Assembly: GCA_965277275.1 (NCBI GenBank)
Contig: CBDICG010000002.1
Span: 2,604,001-2,668,000 of the forward strand
DNA: 64,000 nucleotides
Source: HLUCCA09 sp965277275
GTDB taxonomy: Bacteria; Pseudomonadota; Alphaproteobacteria; Rhodobacterales; Rhodobacteraceae
Reading direction: 5' to 3'
The translations under genes and the position numbers were made by a program. Under the pieces are notes generated by a model. It was not told the DNA's origin, searched no databases, and saw only the letters and a program-made list of their open reading frames with translations. The number at the start of each line of letters is the position of its first letter. Within the stretch, counting starts at the first letter, position 1. Below, piece by piece: positions 1 to 7,764 of the stretch.

Positions 1-540
1 GCCCGGCGCTATCTCGATGCCCTCGCCGCGGCCGTTCCCGAGGCTCCCGTCGTGACCGACAAGTCGATCCAGTCACACCTCGTGCTCGGCCTCATCGCCA
101 AGGCCCTCCCCCAGGCTCGCCTCATCGTCGTCCGCCGCGATCCGCGCGACATCGGCCTGTCGATCTATCGTAATCTCTTTGCCCCCGGCACGCACCTCTA
201 CGCCTACGATCAGGCCGATATCGCCGCCTACATCGCGAGCTTCGAGCGCATGATCGCCTTCTGGCGCGAGGCCATGCCCGGCAGGTTCACCGAAGTCAGC
301 TACGAAGACCTCGTCGCCGATCCCGAGCCGCAAAGCCGCAGGCTCGTGGCCGCCGCCGGTCTTGATTGGGACGACGGATGCCTCACCTTCCACGAAACAG
401 ACCGGCAGGTTGCCACATTGTCGGTTCAGCAGGTGCGTCAGCCGATCCACGCGGGCTCGAAAGGCGGCTGGCGCCGGTACGAAGCCGATCTTGGGCCAAT
501 GCTGGCCGCATTCGAGGAACACGGGGTGACCCTGCCATGA
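1..540 (+). CDS. Sulfotransferase family protein, C-terminal part (5' end outside window)
   Basis: The reading frame is open from base 1, so this is the last 179 residues of a longer protein. The segment RLIVVRRDPRDIGLSIYRN is the typical 3'-phosphate-binding region of PAPS-dependent sulfotransferases, and the following YEDLVADP plus the C-terminal GSKGGWRRYEADL pattern is common in bacterial TPR-sulfotransferase proteins. The 5'-phosphosulfate loop and any TPR repeats would lie upstream of the window. It would transfer sulfate from PAPS to an unknown acceptor. The stop overlaps the next start as ATGA (537-540), so the two are probably co-transcribed. Family call is good; substrate is unknown. 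Confidence 0.8.
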   Translation, partial: ARRYLDALAAAVPEAPVVTDKSIQSHLVLGLIAKALPQARLIVVRRDPRDIGLSIYRNLFAPGTHLYAYDQADIAAYIASFERMIAFWREAMPGRFTEVSYEDLVADPEPQSRRLVAAAGLDWDDGCLTFHETDRQVATLSVQQVRQPIHAGSKGGWRRYEADLGPMLAAFEEHGVTLP

Positions 541-1208
541 GCCTTTCCGACATCCGCGCGCGCCTCTCCAAGGCGGCCGAGGCCGCTGACCGCAGCCCGG
601 ACAGCGTCTCGCTGATCGCGATCTCGAAGGTCCAGCCGCTGGAGCGTGTCGAAGCCGTTCTCGACGCGGGGCACCGCGTCTACGGCGAGAACCGCGTGCA
701 GGAGGCGCAATCCAAGTGGCCCGCCTTCAAGGAGCGTTATGACGGCGTGGAATTGCATCTCGTCGGCCCGCTCCAATCCAACAAGGCCCGCGCCGCGCTC
801 GAGCTCTTCGATGTCATCCACACGCTCGACCGTCCCAAACTGGCGAAGGCCCTCGCGCGCCTCGCCCAGGAAACCGGACATTGCCCACCGCTCTTCATCC
901 AGGTCAATACCGGGGAGGAGCCCCAGAAAGCGGGGATCCTGCCGGACGACGCCGATGCGTTCGTGGCCGAGGCGCGGGCCCTCGATCTGCCCCTCGCCGG
1001 CCTGATGTGCATCCCGCCGGTCGAAGAGGAGCCAAGCCTACACTTCGCCCTGCTCGCCCGGCTCGCCAGCCGTAACGGTCTCACGGGTCTATCCATGGGG
1101 ATGTCCGGTGACTTCGAGCGCGCCATCGCCCAGGGCGCCACCCATGTGCGCGTCGGCTCGGCCATCTTCGGCGCCCGCACCCCCGGCCAGACCACGTCCC
1201 AACCCTGA
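537..1208 (+). CDS. yggS: YggS/PROSC family PLP homeostasis protein
   Basis: A 223-residue protein, the usual length for the single-domain PLP-binding YggS family, which buffers free pyridoxal phosphate and has no established catalytic activity. The PLP lysine is Lys31 in AISKVQP. Further family motifs are YGENRVQE, HLVGPLQSNK and the phosphate-binding SMGMSGDFERAIAQGATHVR near the end. The start at 537 is chosen because the N-terminus MSLSDIRARL matches the family and overlaps the previous stop as ATGA. A longer frame upstream carries no family sequence. Confidence 0.92.
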   Translation: MSLSDIRARLSKAAEAADRSPDSVSLIAISKVQPLERVEAVLDAGHRVYGENRVQEAQSKWPAFKERYDGVELHLVGPLQSNKARAALELFDVIHTLDRPKLAKALARLAQETGHCPPLFIQVNTGEEPQKAGILPDDADAFVAEARALDLPLAGLMCIPPVEEEPSLHFALLARLASRNGLTGLSMGMSGDFERAIAQGATHVRVGSAIFGARTPGQTTSQP

Positions 1209-1346
1209 ACGCACCCGGCCACACCTGCGCTTTGCGGCGCAAAGCGCACTGCCCCAAAGCGCCCGGACCAGCCGCGCAAGACGGATCGCGCAATGCTCCC
1301 GCCCGAGGCAACCGGCGGAGATCCACCCACCAGGCCAAATCCCGCC

Positions 1347-1405
1347 CCTTCAGCTTGGCGCGAAATACCTCGGGGGAGCGGCACAGCCGCGGGGGCAGCG
1401 CCCCC
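1347..1405 (+). repeat. Dispersed intergenic repeat, copy 1 (full-length, with hairpin)
   Basis: Begins with CCTTCAGCTTGG, then AAATACCTCGGGGGAGC, and ends in a GGGGGC-AGC-GCCCCC hairpin at 1391-1405. Seven related copies occur elsewhere in the window (near 31473, 35456, 41572, 46452, 52122, 55182 and 57757). This copy lies between the convergent 3' ends of yggS and the L,D-transpeptidase. The hairpin touches the latter's stop codon, so it could also act as a terminator. Confidence 0.7.
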
Positions 1406-1908
1406 TACCGGACAACAACACGCGTGCCATATCCGATTCGCGGCAGGATCCACGTCAGGTGATCGCGCCGGAAGGCCAGGCAGCCTTCGGTCGGGGTCTG
1501 CGCGCGCCGCCAGATGTGCAGGAAGATCGCCGAGCCACGGCCAGGCTCTCCCTCGGGCCAGTTCCAATCGGTCAGCAGCACCAGGTCATAGAGCGGATCG
1601 GGACGGCGCAGATGCTCGTGGGAATACTCGTGTGGCGCGCGCACAAGGCTGTTGTAACGCGGGTCGACCGGGTCGTCCGACCACAGATCCCGTGGCCCGA
1701 TCGGGGCCGCCCAGGGAATGGGCCGCGCCATCCGGTCGGGCCGGTAGAGAGCTCCGACGATCCGGTGCACCCCGCGGGGTGTCGCGCCATCGCCCTCGCG
1801 CTTGTCCGAACGGACCCCGCCCCGCCCGCGCGCGACCGGAAAGCGCCGCCCGGCAAAGCGCAGGCCCGTCGGTGTCAGAACCATGTCCCGCGGGCTGAGC
1901 CCGCTCAC
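1405..1908 (-). CDS. L,D-transpeptidase (YkuD) family protein
   Basis: A 167-residue protein with the YkuD catalytic signature: His131 in HIWRR and the nucleophile Cys143 in TPTEGCLAF. Such enzymes cross-link peptidoglycan through 3-3 bonds or attach lipoproteins to it. No clear signal peptide is visible, as in the short cytoplasm-like subfamily seen in many alphaproteobacteria, so its location is uncertain. It starts with GTG at 1908, overlapping the ribA stop as GTGA, and so is translationally coupled to ribA. Confidence 0.82.
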   Translation of the reverse strand: MSGLSPRDMVLTPTGLRFAGRRFPVARGRGGVRSDKREGDGATPRGVHRIVGALYRPDRMARPIPWAAPIGPRDLWSDDPVDPRYNSLVRAPHEYSHEHLRRPDPLYDLVLLTDWNWPEGEPGRGSAIFLHIWRRAQTPTEGCLAFRRDHLTWILPRIGYGTRVVVR

Positions 1909-2987
1909 GACAAGTGGCCGGACTTGGCGCGCTTGGTCGCCAGATAGGCCGCGTTCTCCGCCGTTTCGCCCGCCCGCAGCGAAACCCTCTCCGCCACGGC
2001 GATCCCCTGCGCTGTCATCATCTCGATCTTGCCGGGGTTGTTCGTCATCAGCCGGACCCGGGCCACCCCCAACTGTTTCAACAGGGCCGCGCCGACGCGG
2101 AAGTCCCGTTCGTCGTCCTCGAAGCCCAGCCGGTGGTTGGCCTCCACGGTGTCAAAACCCTGATCCTGCAGCGCATAGGCGCGCATCTTGTTGGCGAGGC
2201 CGATCCCCCGCCCCTCCTGATTCAGGTAGAGCAGGATCCCCCCCTCTGCCGCGTGCATGGCCCGGAGCGCCGTGTGCAGCTGCGGGCCGCAATCGCATTT
2301 CAGGGATCCCAGGATGTCCCCGGTAAAGCACGCCGAGTGCAGACGCGTCAGAACCGGGCTGGCGCGATCCGGTGTCCCGATTTCGACGGCGTAGTGCTCG
2401 GCCCCTCCGTCGTCGGGACGAAAGACATGGAGCCGCCCCGCCCCCGCCAGCGCCATCGGAAGCCGCGCATCGACCACATGATCGAACGCGGCGCCGTCCT
2501 GCGGCGGCACGTCTGTCGCGAGATCCAGCCGCGTCAGGCCTAACACCTCTTCGGGCACCGGCGCGATCAAGACAGCCGGAAGCACCTGCGCCTCCTTGGC
2601 CAGGGCAAGCGCCGCGCGCGCCAGTGTCGCGTCCCCGTCACGAGCCGTTCGAAACGGCCCCTTCATCGGGGTCTCGAGATCGCTGGCGGGATCGGCCACC
2701 GCGCGCGCCCAGCCGAGGCCCGCGCCATGTGGCAGCTCGATCCGGGCGAGATCGCCATCGTAGCTCCGGGCTTTCAGGGTTTCCGCGCGCCGGGCCGTTA
2801 CCGCCAACACACCGGCCCCCGCGAGCGCGGCAAACCGCGCTGCACTCACGGTTTCGATCGCCACCGCCAGCGCGGCGTCGTTGCCAAGCGCGAGCACCAC
2901 CGGCAGTCCGAGCCGCAAGTCCGCGCGCGCGCGCGCTCTCCGCTCTGCGGGGCTCGGTCGGAGCGGAGAAGAGGATGCGGCGGTCAT
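1905..2987 (-). CDS. ribA: GTP cyclohydrolase II with degenerate N-terminal RibB-like extension
   Basis: 360 residues. The C-terminal ~200 residues carry the GTP cyclohydrolase II domain, which makes the first riboflavin intermediate from GTP. Zinc ligands Cys220, Cys231 and Cys233 lie in HSACFTGDILGSLKCDC, and the catalytic region NQEGRGIGLANKMRAY follows. The first ~160 residues align only loosely with a DHBP-synthase-like fold and I see none of its acidic active-site motifs, so this half is probably inactive or structural. It is divergent from the response regulator at 3147, and its 3' end is coupled to the L,D-transpeptidase. Confidence 0.9.
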   Translation of the reverse strand: MTAASSSPLRPSPAERRARARADLRLGLPVVLALGNDAALAVAIETVSAARFAALAGAGVLAVTARRAETLKARSYDGDLARIELPHGAGLGWARAVADPASDLETPMKGPFRTARDGDATLARAALALAKEAQVLPAVLIAPVPEEVLGLTRLDLATDVPPQDGAAFDHVVDARLPMALAGAGRLHVFRPDDGGAEHYAVEIGTPDRASPVLTRLHSACFTGDILGSLKCDCGPQLHTALRAMHAAEGGILLYLNQEGRGIGLANKMRAYALQDQGFDTVEANHRLGFEDDERDFRVGAALLKQLGVARVRLMTNNPGKIEMMTAQGIAVAERVSLRAGETAENAAYLATKRAKSGHLS

Positions 2988-3146
2988 GGCGGATCCCGGG
3001 CCAAAGGAATGCTCCAGATGTAACGCTCACCTCCCGAAATTGAAACATACCCCCCGCCCGCGACACATCGACGTGAGCGAATGTAGCTTTTCTTGTGACG
3101 GGCCCGCCGATGGCCAATCTCGTCTGCAACGATGGAGGAAACGCCG

Positions 3147-3833
3147 ATGGCCACGCTGAAGAAGATCCTGCTTGTCGACGACGATGAAGACCTGCGCGAA
3201 GCGCTGTCCGAGCAGCTCGTGATGACCGAAGACTTCGACGTGTTCGAAGCCGGCAACGGCTCCGAGGCGATGGAGAAGACGCGCGAAGGGCTCTACGACC
3301 TCGTGATTCTCGACGTTGGCCTGCCGGATACGGATGGGCGTGAGCTCTGTCGCGTGCTGCGCAAGCAGGGCGTAAAATGCCCGGTCCTGATGCTCACGGG
3401 CCATGATTCGGACGCTGACACGATCCTCGGCCTCGACGCGGGTGCGAACGATTATGTGACCAAGCCGTTCAAATTCCCGGTTCTGCTCGCCCGCATCCGC
3501 GCGCAGCTGCGGCAACATGAACAGAGCGAAGACGCTGTCTTCCAGCTCGGGCCGTACACCTTCAAGCCCTCGATGAAGATGCTGATCGATGATGGCGACC
3601 GGAAGATCCGCCTGACCGAGAAAGAGACGAACATCCTCAAGTTCCTCTACCGCGCAACCGAAGGTGTTGTGGCGCGCGACGTGCTGCTCCACGAGGTGTG
3701 GGGGTACAACGCCGGGGTTACGACCCACACGCTGGAGACGCACATCTACCGGCTGCGCCAGAAGATCGAGCCCGATCCCTCGAACGCGCGCCTGCTCGTC
3801 ACCGAGAGCGGAGGCTATCGTTTGGTGGCATAA
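3147..3833 (+). CDS. OmpR-family response regulator, CenR-like
   Basis: 228 residues. The receiver domain has the acidic pocket DDDED near residue 11, phosphoacceptor Asp56 in VILDVGLP and Lys106 in VTKPF. A winged-helix Trans_reg_C domain ends in VTESGGYRLVA. The receiver wording (EQLVMTEDFDVFEAG) and the winged helix resemble the essential envelope regulator CenR of alphaproteobacteria. I hold that identity at about two in three. No histidine kinase is adjacent. The ATG at 3147 follows GGAGG (3134-3138) with 8 nt spacing, which decides against the upstream ATG at 3132. Confidence 0.88.
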   Translation: MATLKKILLVDDDEDLREALSEQLVMTEDFDVFEAGNGSEAMEKTREGLYDLVILDVGLPDTDGRELCRVLRKQGVKCPVLMLTGHDSDADTILGLDAGANDYVTKPFKFPVLLARIRAQLRQHEQSEDAVFQLGPYTFKPSMKMLIDDGDRKIRLTEKETNILKFLYRATEGVVARDVLLHEVWGYNAGVTTHTLETHIYRLRQKIEPDPSNARLLVTESGGYRLVA

Positions 3834-3834
3834 A

Positions 3835-3875
3835 CAAAGGTTGATCCGCAAAAGATTCCGCTGCGACAACCTTTG
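3835..3875. other. Perfect 9-bp inverted repeat after the response regulator
   Basis: CAAAGGTTG (3835-3843) and its exact complement CAACCTTTG (3867-3875) flank 23 nt. There is no U-run, so it is not a standard intrinsic terminator. It directly abuts the FNR-like box at 3876, so it may be a 3'-UTR stem or part of the promoter region of the small RNA. Confidence 0.45.
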
Positions 3876-3889
3876 CTGATCTGGATCAA
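3876..3889 (+). promoter_or_regulatory. FNR/FnrL-type box
   Basis: CTGAT-CTGG-ATCAA matches the FNR consensus TTGAT-N4-ATCAA at nine of ten defined positions. It lies just upstream of a terminator-ended non-coding segment and about 190 nt before the DUF924 start. A class II activated start would be expected near 3924. A TATTCT at 3902-3907 would instead give a start near 3914. Either way, it most likely serves the small RNA. Confidence 0.6.
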
Positions 3890-3913
3890 ACTTTTGTTCA
3901 CTATTCTCAGATA

Positions 3914-4008
3914 GGTGAATGTGTATGAAATCCCCTTGTCGCTTCGGGGTAATGGAGCGGCACCTCCCTGTTGGACTGGCCGGGGCCTTTGTGCCCCGGC
4001 ATTTTTTT
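3914..4008 (+). ncRNA. Putative FNR-controlled small RNA
   Basis: The segment between the FNR-like box and a strong terminator has no plausible coding frame but has RNA-like structure. CCCC (3932-3935) can pair with GGGG (3946-3949). GGAG (3954-3957) can pair with CTCC (3964-3967), placing an anti-Shine-Dalgarno-like ACCTCCC in a stem side. The terminator stem 3979-4000 is followed by seven Ts. The 5' end is inferred from a TATTCT box and could move by about 10 nt. Known FnrL-dependent small RNAs in Rhodobacter (for example PcrZ) have a similar arrangement, but I cannot show homology. Confidence 0.55.
3979..4008 (+). terminator. Intrinsic terminator, perfect 8-bp stem
   Basis: GCCGGGGC (3979-3986), loop CTTTGT, GCCCCGGC (3993-4000), then A and seven Ts (4002-4008). 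This is the clearest Rho-independent terminator in the window. It lies 60 nt before a gene start rather than after one, which implies a short upstream transcript. Confidence 0.85.
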
Positions 4009-4071
4009 GTCTTGTCGGAGTCAGCCTGCTGTTTCACGCTTCGCCTGCGCAACGGTGTGGAGGACGAGACG

Positions 4072-4722
4072 ATGGGTGAGGAGGGCTTCACGCCGGATAT
4101 GGTGCTCGACTACTGGTTTCCCGATGACGGGCATTGGGAAACCGAAGAGCGCCACATCGCCTACTGGGACAAGCGCATGCAGGGCGGATGTGACGCCGAG
4201 ATCTGCGATCGCTTCGGCCCGCTCACCGAGGCCGCCGCGGCCGGGCGGCTCGATCACTGGGCCGACACCCCCCGCGGGCGCCTCGCGCTCCTGATTGCGC
4301 TAGATCAGTTTCCCCGCTCCTATTGGCGCGGGACACCCGCCGCCTACGCCCAGGACATGAAGGCCTGCCGCCTGGTCCTCGAAGCGCTGGAGAACGGCCA
4401 CTATCACGCGTTGCCCCACCCCTGGGAGCGGCAGTTCTACATCATCGCGCTCAGCCATTGCGAGGGGCCCGACCATGCCGCGCGCATGGATCTTGCTATC
4501 GAACTGGCACAGGGTCAGGCGGAGATCGTGCCTCCGGGCATGGAGAAGTTCGTGGATGTCGTCGTCGAACAATCGAGGATCGTGCAGAGCGTGATCGCCC
4601 GGTTCGGGCGGCATCCGCACCGCAACGCCGTTCTCGGACGGCCCGACACGGACGCGGAGCGCCCCTACCTCGACGAGGGGAAGTTCCCGCACGAGCGTCT
4701 GCCGGAGCTGGCGCTTACCTAG
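4072..4722 (+). CDS. DUF924 family protein
   Basis: 216 residues. It opens with PDMVLDYWF and contains the family pattern of an all-helical DUF924 protein, including LLIALDQFPRSYWRGTPAAYAQD and HPWERQFYIIALSHCEG. The biochemical role of the family is not known; it has a TPR-like fold. ATG 4072 is preceded by GGAGGA (4059-4064) at 7 nt. The upstream part of the frame overlaps the small RNA and its terminator, so it is excluded. Confidence 0.88.
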   Translation: MGEEGFTPDMVLDYWFPDDGHWETEERHIAYWDKRMQGGCDAEICDRFGPLTEAAAAGRLDHWADTPRGRLALLIALDQFPRSYWRGTPAAYAQDMKACRLVLEALENGHYHALPHPWERQFYIIALSHCEGPDHAARMDLAIELAQGQAEIVPPGMEKFVDVVVEQSRIVQSVIARFGRHPHRNAVLGRPDTDAERPYLDEGKFPHERLPELALT

Positions 4723-4849
4723 CCGGGTCTTGCCATGCACGGGGCGGAGTGGTTGAACCGGCGCACCGGGCGCCTGTCGGATTGCCGTCATCGCCGCCTT
4801 GTTCACCTGGGGCCCAGGCCCAGCACATACCCTGAATTCCGGAGTGCCC

Positions 4850-5635
4850 ATGCCTTTCACGCTCGCCACATGGAACATCAACTCCGTCCGCCTGCGTGAA
4901 GTGCTCGTGCGTCAGCTGATGCGGCAGGAGGGGCCGGACATCCTGTGCCTGCAGGAATGCAAAAGCCCGGTCGAAAAGTTCCCCGACTTCGCCAAGCTTG
5001 GCTACGGCCATGTCGTGGCGCGCGGGCAAAAGGGCTATAACGGGGTGGCTATCTTCTCCCGCCTGCCGATCCGAGAGGTCGGTGCGTTCGACTTCGCCGG
5101 GCTTGGGCACGCGCGCCACGTCTCCGCTGAAATCGAAGGATCAGGCGTTGTGATTCACAACTTCTACGTCCCGGCGGGGGGCGACGTGCCGGATCGCGAG
5201 AAGAACGACAAGTTCGGCCAGAAGCTCGATTACGTCTCCGAGATGCGCGACTGGTTCGCCGATGACCGTCCGGAGAAATCCGTCCTCGTGGGCGATCTCA
5301 ATATCGCACCGCGCGAAGACGACGTTTGGAACCACAAGCAGCTTCTGAAGGTCGTGTCGCACACACCCATCGAGGTCGACCATTTCGAACAGGCGCGCGA
5401 GGCCGGCGGCTGGGTCGATGTCACGCGCCAGGATATTCCCGAGGGCAACCTCTATTCCTGGTGGTCCTACCGCTCGCCCGACTGGGCCGCCGCCGACAAG
5501 GGCCGCCGGCTCGACCACATCTGGGCCTCGTCCGACATCGCGAATGCCGCCCACGGCTCGCGCATCCTGCGCGACGTGCGCGGGTGGGAGAAACCTTCCG
5601 ACCACGCCCCGGTTTTCGCGACCTTCGACCTCTAG
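4850..5635 (+). CDS. xthA: Exodeoxyribonuclease III (AP endonuclease)
   Basis: 261 residues, the standard length for XthA. It has the full exonuclease-endonuclease-phosphatase motif set: WNINSVR at the N-terminus, LQECK (metal-binding Glu), YVPAGGDVPD, GDLNIAPREDDVWN and the terminal SDHAPV with the catalytic His. It cleaves DNA 5' of abasic sites and degrades 3' ends in base-excision repair. ATG 4850 has GGAG at 4841-4844. Confidence 0.95.
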   Translation: MPFTLATWNINSVRLREVLVRQLMRQEGPDILCLQECKSPVEKFPDFAKLGYGHVVARGQKGYNGVAIFSRLPIREVGAFDFAGLGHARHVSAEIEGSGVVIHNFYVPAGGDVPDREKNDKFGQKLDYVSEMRDWFADDRPEKSVLVGDLNIAPREDDVWNHKQLLKVVSHTPIEVDHFEQAREAGGWVDVTRQDIPEGNLYSWWSYRSPDWAAADKGRRLDHIWASSDIANAAHGSRILRDVRGWEKPSDHAPVFATFDL

Positions 5636-5815
5636 GCGCGGCCCCGCGGCCCGGTCACCGCGCACCCGCCGCGGCTCCGTTTCGGGGAGCACATCGGGCT
5701 GCACCAGCATGCGCCACCCGCGCGCGTTCCGAGAGTTGTGCCGCATAGCACCTTGCACCACCGTCCTTGCTGCTCCATCTACGGGGTCGACCCATTGTTT
5801 TTGCAGGAGGCCCCC

Positions 5816-6736
5816 ATGATCGAACTGGGACAGACGCCCCAAGGCCCCGCCGCCGGTGACCTTATCAAGGACGCCACTGAAGCGACTTTTATGGCCGATG
5901 TCGTCGAAGCCTCCATGACGACGCCCATCGTCGTGGATTTCTGGGCGACGTGGTGCGGGCCGTGCAAGACGCTCGGACCGATGCTCGAAGATGCTGTAAC
6001 GGCTGCGGGCGGGGCGGTGAAGATGGTCAAGGTCGATGTCGACCGGGCCCAGCAGATCGCCCAGCAGCTCCGGATCCAGTCGATCCCGACAGTCTATGCC
6101 TTCTGGCAGGGCCAACCTGTCGACGGCTTTCAGGGCGCCGTGCCGCAATCCGAGATCAAGGCGTTCGTGGATCGCCTTCTCGAGCTGGGCGGTGGCGAGG
6201 CTTCGGGTGGCGGACTCGAAGAGGCCGTTGCCGCTGCCGAAGAGATGCTGGAGCAGGGGGCCGCTGTCGACGCCGCGCAGACCTTTGCCGCGATCCTTGG
6301 GGAGGATGCCGAAAACGTTGCCGCACTCGCCGGTCTCGCCAAGGCCCACATCGCCCTGGGAGAGATCGACAAGGCCGATGGCATTCTTTCGACCGCCCCC
6401 GAAGCGGCGTTCAACGCGCCCGAGCTCGAGGCTGTCCGCGCGCAAATCGACCTTGCCCGCCAAGCCCAGAGCGCGGGGCCCATCGACGAGCTGCATGCCA
6501 AGCTCGATGCGGATCCGGGCGATCATCAGGCCCGGCTCGATCTTGCGACGGCGCTGCATGCCGATGGCCAGAACGAAGCCGCCGTCGAGGCGCTGCTGGA
6601 GCTCTTTCGGCGGGATCGCGAATGGAATGACGGCGCTGCCAAGGCACAGCTCTTCAAGATCTTCGACGCCTTGCCACCGAAGGATCCCGTCGTTCTGAAA
6701 GGGCGGCGCAAGCTCTCTTCCATGATCTTCGCCTAA
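5816..6736 (+). CDS. cnoX: CnoX/YbbN-type thioredoxin-TPR chaperedoxin
   Basis: 306 residues. A thioredoxin domain with the WCGPC motif (Cys47, Cys50) is followed by about 170 residues of TPR-like helices rich in alanine and glutamate. This architecture is that of CnoX (YbbN), a holdase that hands oxidised or unfolded clients to GroEL and DnaK. Unlike the E. coli protein, the CxxC pair is intact, so it may be redox-active. The start at 5816 has AGGAGG at 5805-5810. It is followed closely by the LON-domain gene. Confidence 0.9.
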   Translation: MIELGQTPQGPAAGDLIKDATEATFMADVVEASMTTPIVVDFWATWCGPCKTLGPMLEDAVTAAGGAVKMVKVDVDRAQQIAQQLRIQSIPTVYAFWQGQPVDGFQGAVPQSEIKAFVDRLLELGGGEASGGGLEEAVAAAEEMLEQGAAVDAAQTFAAILGEDAENVAALAGLAKAHIALGEIDKADGILSTAPEAAFNAPELEAVRAQIDLARQAQSAGPIDELHAKLDADPGDHQARLDLATALHADGQNEAAVEALLELFRRDREWNDGAAKAQLFKIFDALPPKDPVVLKGRRKLSSMIFA

Positions 6737-6775
6737 GGCGTTTGCCACGCGCCGCGAGGCCGCTACTTCCTCGCC

Positions 6776-7417
6776 ATGAAAGCATCAGATCTGCCTGACA
6801 CGATACCCGTGTTCCCCCTTCCCGGCGCGCTCTTGCTGCCACGGGCACGGTTGCCCCTGCATCTCTTCGAGCCGCGCTACCTCGCGATGTTCGACGATTG
6901 TCTGAAGACGAAGGAACGCCTGATCGGAATGGTGCAGCCGCGTGACGTGCCCGAGGGCGCCGAAAAGCGGCTGCACACGATTGGCTGCGCCGGGCGCCTC
7001 ACGGCGTTCTCCGAAACGGAGGATGGCCGCTACATGATCACGTTGAGCGGGATGTCCCGCTTCCGGATCGTTGCCGAGGTCGAAGGCTTCACACCCTATC
7101 GCCGCGCGCAGGTCGAATGGGGTGGCTTCGATCGCGACCTCGGCAAGGCTGAGAGCGATCCCGACTTCGACCGCGATGCGTTCCTGGATGTCCTCGCGCG
7201 ATACTTCTCGGCCCGCTCTCTCTCGACCGATTGGGAGAGCCTGAAGGACGCCGAGGAAGAGCTACTGATCAACTCGCTGTCCATGCTCTGCCCCTTTGAT
7301 GTCGAAGACAAACAGGCGCTCCTCGAAGCCCCGTCGTTGTCCACCCGGCGCGAAACGCTGGTGACCCTGATCGAGTTCGCCCTGCGGAGCGGAGAAGGGC
7401 GCGAGGCCATTCAGTGA
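6776..7417 (+). CDS. LON N-terminal (substrate-binding) domain protein
   Basis: 213 residues matching only the N-terminal domain of Lon proteases (IPVFPLPGALLLPRARLPLH, then LFEPRYLAMFDD). There is no AAA or protease domain. Such stand-alone proteins are conserved in Rhodobacterales, next to cnoX and the Trm112 gene as here, but their role is not established. The stop overlaps the next GTG start as GTGA (7414-7417). Confidence 0.9.
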   Translation: MKASDLPDTIPVFPLPGALLLPRARLPLHLFEPRYLAMFDDCLKTKERLIGMVQPRDVPEGAEKRLHTIGCAGRLTAFSETEDGRYMITLSGMSRFRIVAEVEGFTPYRRAQVEWGGFDRDLGKAESDPDFDRDAFLDVLARYFSARSLSTDWESLKDAEEELLINSLSMLCPFDVEDKQALLEAPSLSTRRETLVTLIEFALRSGEGREAIQ

Positions 7418-7659
7418 GCGACCGGCCGGAGCAGGGTGCGGCCAGCGGCGCGGCGACGGATGCGAACGCCGATGCCTCCGTCGTGTCGGCCTACGACCGC
7501 CACATGCTCGAAGCGCTCGTGTGCCCCCAAACCCACGCGCAGCTCACGTTCGACGCCGACGCGATGGAGCTGGTCTCGCGCGCCGCGCACCTTGCCTATC
7601 CGATCCGAAACGGCATCCCGATCATGCTCGTGGACGAGGCGCGCCAGCTCGACGATTGA
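7414..7659 (+). CDS. Trm112/YcaR family protein
   Basis: 81 residues. The core HMLEALVCPQTHAQLTFD followed by AAHLAYPIRNGIPIMLVDEAR is the Trm112-like zinc-ribbon fold, here with one visible Cys, as is usual in short bacterial versions. Members act as small partners of methyltransferases or in envelope biogenesis, but the bacterial function is unproven. The first ~25 residues are low-complexity. It starts with GTG inside the preceding stop. Confidence 0.88.
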   Translation: MSDRPEQGAASGAATDANADASVVSAYDRHMLEALVCPQTHAQLTFDADAMELVSRAAHLAYPIRNGIPIMLVDEARQLDD

Positions 7660-7764
7660 GGCGCCGGCATGCCCCGGGGCGTGCGCCCCCATGAAGCGCA
7701 CCTTCACGAACGCAGGCTTTGCGCGGCCCCGATAGGGCGCCGACGCAGCCGCGCCTGTTGGCTC

